Shown here in pieces: positions 51,777 through 60,334 of a stretch of 64,000 bases of DNA; the stretch's first letter is position 1, and the number at the start of each line of letters is the position of its first letter. The position numbers were made by a program, and so were the translations under genes. The notes under the pieces were generated by a model, which saw only the letters and a program-made list of their open reading frames with translations, had not been told where the DNA came from and searched no databases. Origin of the DNA: Arthrobacter sp. Soil762 (GTDB lineage: Bacteria; Actinomycetota; Actinomycetes; Actinomycetales; Micrococcaceae); the NCBI RefSeq assembly GCF_001428335.1, contig NZ_LMSG01000001.1:568822-632821 (forward strand). The letters run 5' to 3'.

Positions 51777-51786
51777 AAAACCGAAA

Positions 51787-51812
51787 AACTCATGTCATCG
51801 ATGACATGAGTT
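51787..51812. promoter_or_regulatory. LacI operator, site 2 (perfect palindrome)
   Basis: 26-bp perfect palindrome; half-site AACTCATGTCATC, centre at 51799/51800. The even-length dyad with central CG is usual for LacI-family proteins. It lies in the 350-base divergent region between the kinase and LacI genes (51604-51953), which holds no gene. Confidence 0.82.
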
Positions 51813-51859
51813 GCTTGAAGTTACTTCGAACATCGGGCAGGATGGGGTGGGCGGCGGAT

Positions 51860-51875
51860 TGACACCGATGACATC
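51860..51875. promoter_or_regulatory. LacI operator, site 3
   Basis: TGACACCGATGACATC, one half matching the palindrome core. It overlaps a TTGACA hexamer (51859-51864) that could be the -35 of the LacI gene itself, giving autoregulation. Confidence 0.55.
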
Positions 51876-51953
51876 TTTAGCAGTGGAGGTGTTCCCGCTT
51901 TCGAACAGCCCAGCCTGTAGGGTGTGCCCAGCGAACAATGAAGGAGCCGAACC

Positions 51954-52973
51954 GTGACTACGATGCAGGATGTGGCCACGCGCGCCGGAGTGAGTGCCAA
52001 GACGGTTTCCCGGGTTTTTAACGACGACCCGCACGTCACGGAAGACACGCGGCAGCGCGTCCAGTCGGCCATGCGCGAACTCAAGTACGTGCCGAACATG
52101 CTTGCGCGCACCTTCCGCGAAGGCAAGTCCGCCGTCATTGGCATCGCCGTGCCTGACGTCGCCGACCCATTCTTCGCTGCCGTCACGAAGGGGATCGAGC
52201 TGGCCGCACGCGAGCACGACATGGCCATAGTCGTGACCAGCCTCGGGGATAACCCGTCCCTGGAACAAAGCATCATTGAAGCGACGGTCCGCCGCCAGAT
52301 CGACGGCCTCATTATCGCCCCGATCGCGGCCGATCAGTCCTACCTCGCACGGTGGCAGGACAGCTTCCCCATCGTCTTCATTGACCGCGTACCCACCAAG
52401 CTCAACGCCGACTATTTCGTCGAAGACGACTTCGGGGGGGCCTTCGAAGCGACGCAGCACCTCATCGCCCACGGCCACCGCCGTATCGCCATCGTCGGAG
52501 ACTCACCGGACGTCCCCACCACAAGGCTGCGCCTGGAAGGCTACCGCGCCGCCCTTGATGATGCCGGCTTGGAGATCGCCGAGGAACTGATTGCGCTTGG
52601 GTCACGCGACGCAGACGCTGCCGCCCAGGTCTGCAAGACCCTGCTGGCGCTGCGCAATGCGCCGACGGCCATCTTCTCCTCCAACGCGCGGTTCTCAACG
52701 GGCGTTTTCCCGGCCCTTCAGGCTTTGAAAAGAAGCGACATTGCGCTCATCAGTTTTGGCGACTTTCCCATGGCGGATGTCCTCCAACCCTCAGTGTCAG
52801 TCATCGACCAGAATCCTCGTCAGGTCGGACGGATTGCTGCCGAGCGCATCCTCGCCCGAATCGCGACGCCCGACAAGAGGTTCCGGCGCAAAAACGTCAT
52901 TCCCGTCAGGTTGATCGAACGCCAGTCTTGCCAGCCGGCCGGAGCGGTGTTGGCATCCGCCGTCGCAGTGTGA
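51954..52973 (+). CDS. LacI-family repressor of the polyol importer
   Basis: 339 residues. N-terminal helix-turn-helix and hinge: TMQDVATRAGVSAKTVSRVFNDDPHVTEDTRQRV, RELKYVPNMLARTFR. The C-terminal ligand domain is of the sugar-binding type (VIGIAVPDVADPFFAAVTKGIE, IIAPIAADQSYLARW, HGHRRIAIVGD). GTG 51954 follows AAGGAG. It is divergent from the kinase-importer-dehydrogenase genes; the three operator sites between them make it their repressor, relieved by the imported polyol or its ketose. Confidence 0.9.
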   Translation: MTTMQDVATRAGVSAKTVSRVFNDDPHVTEDTRQRVQSAMRELKYVPNMLARTFREGKSAVIGIAVPDVADPFFAAVTKGIELAAREHDMAIVVTSLGDNPSLEQSIIEATVRRQIDGLIIAPIAADQSYLARWQDSFPIVFIDRVPTKLNADYFVEDDFGGAFEATQHLIAHGHRRIAIVGDSPDVPTTRLRLEGYRAALDDAGLEIAEELIALGSRDADAAAQVCKTLLALRNAPTAIFSSNARFSTGVFPALQALKRSDIALISFGDFPMADVLQPSVSVIDQNPRQVGRIAAERILARIATPDKRFRRKNVIPVRLIERQSCQPAGAVLASAVAV

Positions 52974-53040
52974 ACGCCTCAAGGTTCCATTCCCCCACCG
53001 AATCCGCCCCGCACCGGAAATCAGCAGCTAATGGACGCAC

Positions 53041-53331
53041 AAGCACCTTTGAGTGGGCCTGCGACCGGAGCATCTCACGGTCTCAGCCGACGTCGGCGGC
53101 CGGCGTCTGGCGGGTACCGTCCGGCGAATCGAAGACCTCGGCGCGGACACCCTGATCGGAGTCCAGCCGGACCCTGCCCTCGGCCCGAAAATGTGGGAAC
53201 TCAACCAGGACGACCTCATCTGGATCCGCCAGACGGGACAAGCACGCCTGATGGCCGGAGATCCCTGCACCATAGCCCTCGAGGCCAGAATGGCCAGCTA
53301 CTTCGACAGCGAGGCCGGCGCGAATCTGGCA
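53041..53331 (+). pseudogene. Remnant of a CUT1-type ABC ATPase (TOBE domain end)
   Basis: One frame reads GLRPEHLTVSADVGG, then AGTVRRIEDLGADTLIGVQ and DLIWIRQTGQARLMAGDPCT, the C-terminal TOBE/regulatory domain of maltose-type (MsiK/UgpC) ATPases. There is no Walker A, signature or Walker B upstream, and the LacI gene ends at 52973. It is therefore a truncated 3' fragment. The 3' part of the same stretch to 53507 is open in another frame (AGAELLDAHGDGDPVKRL) but is not recognised. Confidence 0.7.
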
Positions 53332-53528
53332 TCATCCGACCAGGTCTCAGCCGCTGGGTTGCTGGCGCCGAACTGCTCGACGCCCACGGCGACGGGGATC
53401 CCGTCAAGCGGCTCAATGCTGCGCTCGAGGGACTCCTGGCGGAACCCGTGAAGGTCGTCCGCCAGGTGCCGATCCCAGCCGGAACTTCCCAAGAGGGCGC
53501 ACTCTAGGCAGTACCCGCTACCGGCAAG

Positions 53529-53568
53529 AAGCGAACGACGGCGGGCGACCTCCCGCCGTCGTCCGCTT
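53529..53568. repeat. Copy 11 of the dispersed GC palindrome
   Basis: Arms AAGCGAACGACGGCGGG / TCCCGCCGTCGTCCGCTT around a CGACC centre, followed by GCGTTGGTGCC. 38 bases beyond the GntR gene stop at 53606. Confidence 0.9.
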
Positions 53569-53605
53569 GCGTTGGTGCCGCTTTTATACGCAGCCGACCA
53601 GCCGT

Positions 53606-54367
53606 CTACTTGTCGACCAGCGTGATGTCGAATGAGTACAGGTCTGGACGGTAGCAATGGCGGCCGATCTCGACAGCCTTCCCGAGGCTGTCATAGACCC
53701 GGCGGTTGACGGTAAGTACGGGAGCTCCAGGAGGCATTTCAAGGAGCCGTTCCTCGTCCGGCTCGGCAGTACGGGCGCCGATGTTCTGTTTGGCCACCCG
53801 CATGGTTGCGCCACGGGCTCGCATCAGCCGGTAGAGGCTGCCTTGCTCCAACTGTCCGTGCGACAAGGCGGCAAACCTTTCCGGCAGGTAGTTCTCGAGG
53901 ATGGCGAACGGGACGCCGTCTGCGAGACGTACCCTGCGCAGGTGCAAGACCCTGGCGCCAGGTCCGGTGCCGAGGGCTTCGGCAACTTGTGGAGGGGCTG
54001 TTATGAGCTCGTGCGTCAGAACGCTGGAACTCGGGCGCTTGCCAATCCTGGACAGGTCTTCAAAGAGGCTGGACAGTGCCACATCCCGGGTGAGCTGGCC
54101 GTGGACAACCTGGGTGCCGACTCCCCGGCTTTTCACCAGGAGTCCTTTGTCGACGAGCTCTTGGATCGCGTGGCGGATGGTTGGCCGTGAGAGGCCCAGC
54201 CGTCGCCCCAGAACCATCTCGTTCTCCAGGCGTGCACCGGCGGGCAGGTGGCCGGTGAGAATTGCTTGCTCAATGCAGGACGAGACCTGGAAGTAGAGGG
54301 GAACGGGACCTGCGCGGTCGACATCCACGAAAAGGTCCTCTGGCAAGACGATGTGATCCTGCAGCAT
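53606..54367 (-). CDS. GntR-family regulator with UTRA domain
   Basis: 253 residues. The winged helix has VPLYFQVSSCIEQAILTGHLPAGARLENEMVLGRRLGLSRPTIRHAIQELVDKGLLV. The UTRA ligand domain has ARVLHLRRVRLADGVPFAILENYLPERFAAL and VYDSLGKAVEIGRHCYRPDLYSFDITL. UTRA proteins sense sugars, sugar phosphates or amino sugars. GGAGG is 6 bases from ATG 54367. It is on the same strand as the importer genes, downstream of the ATPase after 180 bases, so it may be independently transcribed. Its target is unproven. Confidence 0.88.
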   Translation of the reverse strand: MLQDHIVLPEDLFVDVDRAGPVPLYFQVSSCIEQAILTGHLPAGARLENEMVLGRRLGLSRPTIRHAIQELVDKGLLVKSRGVGTQVVHGQLTRDVALSSLFEDLSRIGKRPSSSVLTHELITAPPQVAEALGTGPGARVLHLRRVRLADGVPFAILENYLPERFAALSHGQLEQGSLYRLMRARGATMRVAKQNIGARTAEPDEERLLEMPPGAPVLTVNRRVYDSLGKAVEIGRHCYRPDLYSFDITLVDK

Positions 54368-54547
54368 TGTGGTCCTCCGGAATGACGTTGCGAACGGGTA
54401 GGGGCAGGAAGCCAGCGGACGTCCGTTGACGATGAGAAACCGTGACGTCTGCCCGACTCGACGGCCCTGCCGCCCCATGGGCAAGGCCGTCGCCGGGGAA
54501 CCTCTTCCGAGGCGTGCGCCGGGTCCCGTCATCACCGGCTTGTCGGG

Positions 54548-55333
54548 TCAGGCCGCGGTGGCGTTCTCACGGTATCGGCGGATGCCGAGTTCACCTTCGA
54601 CGACGGCGGCTGTCAGTTCTTCGACGCTCGTGTCCTCGCGGCGAACGTCGAGGATCTTGCGCCCGTGGTTCATGACGATGTGCCGATCGCAGACTTCGAA
54701 GGCGTGGTGGAGGTTGTGGGTGACCAGCACGGAGCTGATTCCGTCGGCCTTCAGTGCCCGCAGGTAGTCCAGCAACGCTTCTGTGGCGCGAACCGCAAGC
54801 GCGGAGGTGGGCTCGTCAAGGATCAGCAGACTCCGTTTGAAGTGGACGGCCCGGGCAATGGCCACCGCCTGCGCCTGACCTCCGGACAGCGACGAGACAA
54901 GCTGCTTGGAGCTCTTGATGCCTTCAATGGTCACCACGGAGTCCAGGATTTCGGAGGTGATGGCATCCATCTCCTTGATCTTCATCAGACCCAGGCGGTT
55001 CGTGATCTCGCGGCCCATGAAGATGTTGCGGCTAATGGACATCTGCGGGACCAGCGCCGAGTCCTGGAAGATCGTTTCGATGCCCAGGCTCTCGGTCAGG
55101 GCCCTGTTCACGTGCGGGTGCTTGGTTCCGTCCCAGGAGAAGTCGCCTGCGGTGGCCGCGACCACGCCTGACATGATCTTGACCAGGGTCGACTTGCCAG
55201 CACCGTTGTCGCCGAGGAGGCCCACAACCTCGCCTTTTCCGATATCGAAAGACACGTCGTCCAGGACGGTGTTGACGCCGTACTTCTTGGTGATGCCCTC
55301 AATCCGGAGCAGGTAGTCCTCGTTGATGGTCAT
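54548..55333 (-). CDS. CUT2 sugar ABC transporter ATPase, single domain
   Basis: 261 residues. Walker A LLGDNGAGKST, signature LSGGQAQAVAIARAV, Walker B LLILDEPTSALA, switch His in LVTHNLHHAFEVCD. Half-length relative to RbsA, as in the importer at 50033. ATG 55333 overlaps the permease stop (ATGA). Last gene of the binding protein-permease-ATPase operon whose promoter carries LacI-type sites like those of the P450 operon. Confidence 0.92.
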   Translation of the reverse strand: MTINEDYLLRIEGITKKYGVNTVLDDVSFDIGKGEVVGLLGDNGAGKSTLVKIMSGVVAATAGDFSWDGTKHPHVNRALTESLGIETIFQDSALVPQMSISRNIFMGREITNRLGLMKIKEMDAITSEILDSVVTIEGIKSSKQLVSSLSGGQAQAVAIARAVHFKRSLLILDEPTSALAVRATEALLDYLRALKADGISSVLVTHNLHHAFEVCDRHIVMNHGRKILDVRREDTSVEELTAAVVEGELGIRRYRENATAA

Positions 55334-56418
55334 GATGCTTTGCCTTCCATGAGCTTGTTGAAGATGGCGGCGACCACGATGATCAGGCCGACGAAGAGCT
55401 GGATGTAGAAGCCGGGCGCCTTGCCCAGGATCAGGCCGTTTTCGATGATGCGGATCAGGGCAGCGCCGACGATCATGCCGATGATAGTGCCCCGGCCTCC
55501 GAGGAGGGAGGTTCCGCCGACCACGGCAGCCGCTATCGCCATCAGGGTGTAATCCTCCGTGGAACCGGGCTGCATGGACGAGGTCCGGACCGAGATCAGG
55601 ATGCTGGCCAAGCCCACCATGGCTCCGAACAGGGCGTAGGAGAGGAGCTTGACCTTGAAAGGGTTGATGGAGATGGCCCTCGCGGCCGACGCGTTGCCGC
55701 CGACGGCGAAGATGTGGTTGCCGAGCTTGTGGCGGTGCAGGAAGAACCACGCCACTACTCCCACCACGATCATCCAGACCAGCTGCGAGCGGAAGAAACC
55801 GAAATCGCCGGCGAAGAGGGTGACGAGTGCTTCGTCTTTTCCTTTGCGCAGCAGCGCCGGCGCGGTGCCGTTGATGAAGATGCTGGCGCCGGTCCAGAAG
55901 AATGCCATGCCAAGAGTCGCGATGAAGGACGGGATGCCGGTGATGACCACGATCAGTCCGTTGATCAGGGCAATACCGGTGGCCGCGGCGATTGCGGCCA
56001 GGACCCCCCAGCCCCAGCCGAACGAGTTGGAGACGTGAATGAACGTGATGGAAGAGAACCCGATGCTCGCGCCCAGGGAGAGGTCGAATTCTCCGGCGAT
56101 CATCAGGATGCCGACTCCGATGGCCAGGATGGCCAATACCGGAATGCTCTGGGAGATGACGCCCGAGAGGTTGTTGGCCGACAGGAATGGGAAGGCGGGG
56201 CTGGCGATGCTGGCGATGACGAAGCCGATGATGACGACCGCCAGGATCGCGCCGATTTCGAGGGCTCCGCGGCCACGGGTGTAGCGGATGTAGTCCTTGA
56301 ATTTCTCGGCTGTTGTGACGGGTTGGTTATCGGCAAGGCGGCGGACTTTGGTGATGGCCCCTGTTTCCAACGGCGCCGTGAGGACGTGTTGGCCGGTGCC
56401 TGTCTCTTGTGGTGACAT
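55330..56418 (-). CDS. CUT2 sugar ABC transporter permease (RbsC/FrcC type)
   Basis: 362 residues. Cytoplasmic N-terminus (about 60 residues), then membrane helices: EIGAILAVVIIGFVIAS, ILAIGVGILMIAGEFDLSLGASIGFSSI (hallmark), GIALINGLIVVITGIPSFIATLGMAF and GGTSLLGGRGTIIGMIVGAALIR. ATG 56418 (MSPQETGTG) follows AGG; the longer frame to 56520 passes through the preceding hairpin and is rejected. Confidence 0.9.
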   Translation of the reverse strand: MSPQETGTGQHVLTAPLETGAITKVRRLADNQPVTTAEKFKDYIRYTRGRGALEIGAILAVVIIGFVIASIASPAFPFLSANNLSGVISQSIPVLAILAIGVGILMIAGEFDLSLGASIGFSSITFIHVSNSFGWGWGVLAAIAAATGIALINGLIVVITGIPSFIATLGMAFFWTGASIFINGTAPALLRKGKDEALVTLFAGDFGFFRSQLVWMIVVGVVAWFFLHRHKLGNHIFAVGGNASAARAISINPFKVKLLSYALFGAMVGLASILISVRTSSMQPGSTEDYTLMAIAAAVVGGTSLLGGRGTIIGMIVGAALIRIIENGLILGKAPGFYIQLFVGLIIVVAAIFNKLMEGKAS

Positions 56419-56487
56419 GACCTGATCTTTCGATGGCAGCGGCGTCGATGCCGCGGAATGGGAGAGGTGGGCGCTGAGGCCCGGAGA

Positions 56488-56524
56488 GGGGATGGAGCGG
56501 GGGCGTGGCCGCCGCTCCATCCCC
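56488..56524 (-). terminator. Intercistronic hairpin after binding-protein gene
   Basis: Perfect 13-bp stem GGGGATGGAGCGG / CCGCTCCATCCCC with an 11-base loop, 12 bases beyond the repaired binding-protein stop (56536) and before the permease start (56418). Confidence 0.74.
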
Positions 56525-56535
56525 TTAGGGCGCAG

Positions 56536-57557
56536 TTACCAGCGGACGCCCTGGAGGTCCGGCGCTTCGAGGTTTTCCACGTTGGTCTTGTCGATGAGGG
56601 AGACGCCGCCGGAGTTGATGTTTGCCGGTGCCAGGCCGAAGTCGATGGCAAGGGCGCTCTGCATCAGCGACTGGAATCCCTGGACGAAGCCTGCTGGTCA
56701 GCCGTGGCGATGATGTCCCCGGCCTTGATGCCGTCGATAACCTGCGGGGAGGTGTCAAAGCCGACGATAGGAACCTTCACGCCGGCTGCCTCCATGGCAG
56801 CCAGGATGTTGCGGTGCGGGGTGCCTCCCAGGGGCGCCACTGCCTTGACGTCCTTGTTGGCGATGAGCCATGAGGTGAGGGAGTTCAGAGCTTCCTCATC
56901 GGAGGCGGAGGTCCGGAGGTACTCGCCCTTCGCACCCACCTTGTCGAACGCTTTCTGCACGCCGCCGCCGCGCTGGATGGCGTAGTTCTGCTCGGGTTCT
57001 TCCGCCGGGAAGAGGACCTTGTCGCCGGCGCCCAGCTTGGCCTCCGCGGCGAGACGCTCGCCAACGAGCGTGCCGACCTCGAAGAAGTCCTGACCGACGA
57101 AACCGCTGACGCAGTCGGCGGCACTCTCGGGTGCCGGCACGTTGTAGGCGACGACCTTGATGCCTGCCTTGGAGGCGTCACACGCCACCTTGACCCACTT
57201 CTCGCCTTCGTTGAACGGCATCACGATGACTGCGGGCTTGGACGCCGTGGCTGTTGCCACGAGGTCCACCATTTTGTCCGGATCGGCATCGGCGGTCTGG
57301 TGCGTCAGCTGCAGGCCACCGAGGGTGGAGGCATCCTCCGCCCCCTTGAGGATCTGGGCCCAGAATGCGTCGCCGGCCGGGTTGTAATACGTCAGGAAGT
57401 AAACGCTGCGGTTTTCGGCGCGGCTGCCAAACTTGTCGGCCAGGCCGGTGGTTGATGATGCATTGGACGTTGCGGTGCAGCCTGCCAGAGCCAGCGTAGC
57501 CACGCCTGCCATGGCAATTACGCCGAGTCCCCGCTTGAAGGTAGAAATAGGTTTCAC
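56536..57557 (-). pseudogene. CUT2 sugar-binding lipoprotein gene with a late frameshift
   Basis: Lipoprotein signal MKPISTFKRGLGVIAMAGV with lipobox LAGCTA. Body: VYFLTYYNPAGDAFWAQILKGAED, VIVMPFNEGEKWVKVACDASKAG, ADCVSGFVGQDFFEVGTLVGERLA, VPIVGFDTSPQVIDGIKAGDIIATADQQ. After this, the written frame ends in SSRDSSR and stop at 56664. Adding one base in the CC at 56690-56691 (GG on the coding strand) restores GFVQGFQSLMQSALAIDFGL, ending LEAPDLQGVRW with a TAA at 56536-56538. A 340-residue protein is restored. True mutation or base-calling indel; function otherwise intact-looking. Confidence 0.85.
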
Positions 57558-57649
57558 TTCGTCGTGTCCCTCTCATAGGTGCCGAAGCCTGCCCCCATCC
57601 AGAACTGATGCTCGTGGGGAGTGCCGATCTTCGACTTATTGTCAGGACA

Positions 57650-57711
57650 TTCTTACGCACAATAACTGGCACGTGCAAGACCCTTCGAGAAAAATCTGTC
57701 TCGTGCCAGTT
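57650..57711 (-). promoter_or_regulatory. Promoter and LacI-type operators of the P450-linked importer
   Basis: Reading toward the binding-protein gene: TTGCAC (57678-57673), 17-bp spacer, TAAGAA (57655-57650). ACTGGCACGTGCAAG (57665-57679) covers the -35. A second site with CGTGCCAGTT (57702-57711) is inverted relative to it. The GCACGTGC core matches the operator before the P450 gene. Confidence 0.68.
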
Positions 57712-57802
57712 TTGTGACGCGGGGCACATGGTATGGATTGCGGCTGCGGGCATACACCTCCCGCGAAAGACACTGCGCCCGGACGTCGACGTCCGCGCCC
57801 GC

Positions 57803-58825
57803 TCACCTGGGGTGCAGCTGCGCCTCTGACCGGGGCTGGCCCGTACTTCCCCTGATGACCAGCGTGGGAACGATCATGCGTTCCCGGGGCGCCGACTCCT
57901 CGTCTGACATCATCTGAACGGCGGCCTCGACGGCCGCCGTGCTCATTTCCTCGGGATCCTGGCGGACGCTCGTCAGGTCAACAAACGACAGCCTGGCGAT
58001 GCGGCTGTCATCGTAGCCCGTGACCGAAACATCCTCGGGCACCCGCAAGCCGGCACGCAGAAGCCTATTGATGAGGCCCATGGCAGCATGGTCATTGGAG
58101 CAGACTACCGCGGTGGGCATGACCGGCTCCGCGAGAAGCGACTCGGCGGCACTTGCACCGGATTCCTCGGTGAAGTCCCCGTCAATCTCCCGGACCCGAG
58201 AGGGCAGTCCGTGCCTGTCCATGGCTGTCACGTATCCCTGGTGGCGGGCAGCGAATTCAGGAAGTGACCGCGTCAGAACGTAGGCAATATCCCGGTGCCC
58301 GAGTTCCACCAAATGGTCCACCGCCGCCGCGATCCCCCGCTGCCCGTCTGACCGGACGGCACCGCAGACACCCTGCGGCAGAGGTCTGCCGATGCTGACC
58401 ACCGGCAGCCGCTTTGCCAGTTTCCGCAGCTCGTTTACAGGCGTTTCCGGCGAAATCAGGATGACGGACTCAGTGCGGAACCCGAGCAGTTCCGTGATGG
58501 CATCCCGCTCGTCCCGCGTCGCCGTCAGGGCACCGAGAATCAGGTTGTAGCCACGCTCGTGGGCCGCCGCATAGAGGGCTTCGACAATGTCGTCCGCGGA
58601 TGAGTGGGCGGGATTGAAGAGCACACCGATGTAGTTGCTGCTCCGCCGGCGAAGCGACCGCGCTGCTATGTCCGGGCTGTATCCGAGCTCGGAAGCCGCC
58701 TCAAAGATGCGCTCCCGTGTCGAGGAACTGACGCCGGCCTCATTGCGGAAGGCGAGCCCCACAAGCTGCCGTGAAACGCCGACGCGCGTGGCGACGTCCA
58801 TCATGGTCGGCCGTTTAGAGATCAC
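57803..58825 (-). CDS. LacI-family regulator between importer and P450 genes
   Basis: 340 residues. HTH and hinge: TMMDVATRVGVSRQLVGLAFRNEAGVSSSTRERIFEAASELGYSPDIAARSLR. Ligand domain: IGVLFNPAHSSADDIVEALYAAAHERGYNLILG, HLVELGHRDIAYVLTRS, AVVCSNDHAAMGLINRLL and VTGYDDSRIARLSFVDLTSVRQDP. It sits between the importer operon (same strand, downstream) and the P450 operon (divergent). Matching operator cores at both promoters make it the probable common regulator, responding to the transported carbohydrate. Confidence 0.9.
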   Translation of the reverse strand: MISKRPTMMDVATRVGVSRQLVGLAFRNEAGVSSSTRERIFEAASELGYSPDIAARSLRRRSSNYIGVLFNPAHSSADDIVEALYAAAHERGYNLILGALTATRDERDAITELLGFRTESVILISPETPVNELRKLAKRLPVVSIGRPLPQGVCGAVRSDGQRGIAAAVDHLVELGHRDIAYVLTRSLPEFAARHQGYVTAMDRHGLPSRVREIDGDFTEESGASAAESLLAEPVMPTAVVCSNDHAAMGLINRLLRAGLRVPEDVSVTGYDDSRIARLSFVDLTSVRQDPEEMSTAAVEAAVQMMSDEESAPRERMIVPTLVIRGSTGQPRSEAQLHPR

Positions 58826-58883
58826 TTGGACATCCTATACGCGGAGGGTTGATGGCTCTCCGCCGGGTTTGTCAGGACATCCC

Positions 58884-58911
58884 TTGACGAAAACCTAGCA
58901 CGTGCTAGTCT
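58884..58911 (+). promoter_or_regulatory. P450-operon promoter with perfect LacI operator
   Basis: TTGACG (58884-58889), 16-bp spacer, TAGTCT (58906-58911). The perfect palindrome CTAGCACGTGCTAG (58895-58908) lies between and over the -10, so a bound repressor would block transcription. About 90 bases upstream of the P450 ATG. Confidence 0.74.
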
Positions 58912-58999
58912 TTAGGAAATCCAGCCCAAATGCCCTTCCTCACACGGCTGAGGTCTCGTTCTCCCATCCACGCAAAACGCACGAAAGCAGGGCCTACCA

Positions 59000-60334
59000 A
59001 TGTCGCTAGCCACTGATCCGAACACCACCGACATCCAGCGATGCCCTTTCAGCGGCGCCGCTCTCGCCGGCGAGGAATCACGCACGCCGGACCCTGTCGC
59101 GGCGCCCGGGATTGGCCCGAATCCCGGCCTGGAGACAGATCCCGGCGTCTTCTACGATCCGCTCTCCTACGCCGCGTATGACCATCCCTATGAGCTGTAC
59201 AAAATCCTGCGGGACAAGGCGCCGGTCTACTACAACGAGCGCCGCGACTTGTACGTCGTCTCGCGTTACACCGATGTCCAGGCAGGCCTGCGAAACCACG
59301 GGCAGCTCTCCAGCGCCCTGGGCAATGACATGGACGGTACCCATGCGTCCTACGGGGCAGGCAACCTGATCATGGTCGACGCTCCCCGGCACACCTCTCT
59401 GCGATCGGCCGTCCGTCGCGTCTTTGTCGGACGCGAGATACTGTCCAAGGAAGACGGCATCAGGGAACTGGCCCGCCACCTGATCACGGAGCTCCGCGCG
59501 AACGGCGGCGGTGATTTTGCCACTGAGGTGGCGCTTCCGTTGGCTATCGGTGCGGCCACGAAAATGATCGGCATGGCCGTCGAGGACAGCGGAATGCTGC
59601 AGGAACATCTCCTGCGCTCCATGGTGCGGACGGTGGGCGAGTTCGGCGTGCCGGACGACGCCGCCTTCTCCAATCAGGAAGCCGAAGAGCACCTCGCGGA
59701 CGTGTTTGGGAAGCGGAGCGAAGAGGTCGAAGCCGGCGGCGCCGCCACAGGGTCGGATGCCATCACCCAAATCATCCTCGGCATGCACGCCGGCAAAGTG
59801 GAGCCGGGTGAACAGGTGGGCCTCGCCCATCTGATTCTGTCGGCAGCCATCGACGCCCCCGCCGCCCTCCTCACCAACCTCGTGGCCACCCTCGACAAGT
59901 TCCCGGCCTTCCAACAGTGCCTTGCGAAGGACCCGGCCACCATTCCGGCCTTTGTGGAGGAGACACTCCGCTTTGACACCCCCGGCCAGAACCTCTGCCG
60001 GCAGACCACCGCCGAGATCACCATCGCCGGCGTGACCATACCGGCGGACTCCCGGGTGATGTTCCTGCTGGGCTCCGCCAACCGGGACGAAAGGGTCTTC
60101 CAGAACCCGGACTTCTTTGATATCAGCCGCGAGCTGACGCCGGAGAACCGCATCATGACCTTCGGCGACGGTATCCACGCTTGCCTGGGCGCACCCCTGG
60201 CCCGGCTCGCCGGACGCGTCCTCGTGGAGACTCTCCTCGAAGGCCCTGAGATCCGCGTCGTCGGGCTGCCCGAGCGCTGGGCCAAGCAAATGGTCCGCGG
60301 CTTCGCAAAGCTTCCGGTGAAGTTCGTTGACTGA
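59000..60334 (+). CDS. Cytochrome P450, class I
   Basis: 444 residues, soluble bacterial type. Heme-binding motif FGDGIHACLGAPLARLAG with Cys at residue 395; ExxR in VEETLRFDTPGQNLCRQ (Glu 321, Arg 324). The I-helix reads LILSAAIDAPAALLTN: the acidic residue (Asp 285) is kept, but the position 35 residues before the ExxR Glu, normally Thr, is Ala 286. VDAPRHTSLRSAVRRVF is the C-helix. It is followed by an overlapping NHL-like gene and a reductase. Substrate is inferred to be a carbohydrate or its ether from the linked sugar importer. Confidence 0.9.
   Translation: MSLATDPNTTDIQRCPFSGAALAGEESRTPDPVAAPGIGPNPGLETDPGVFYDPLSYAAYDHPYELYKILRDKAPVYYNERRDLYVVSRYTDVQAGLRNHGQLSSALGNDMDGTHASYGAGNLIMVDAPRHTSLRSAVRRVFVGREILSKEDGIRELARHLITELRANGGGDFATEVALPLAIGAATKMIGMAVEDSGMLQEHLLRSMVRTVGEFGVPDDAAFSNQEAEEHLADVFGKRSEEVEAGGAATGSDAITQIILGMHAGKVEPGEQVGLAHLILSAAIDAPAALLTNLVATLDKFPAFQQCLAKDPATIPAFVEETLRFDTPGQNLCRQTTAEITIAGVTIPADSRVMFLLGSANRDERVFQNPDFFDISRELTPENRIMTFGDGIHACLGAPLARLAGRVLVETLLEGPEIRVVGLPERWAKQMVRGFAKLPVKFVD

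Noticed and set aside
53031-53507. Open frame ending AGTSQEGAL as a separate gene
   Set aside because: It overlaps the ABC ATPase remnant in another frame and the start region is not protein-like; only a short 3' part might be meaningful.
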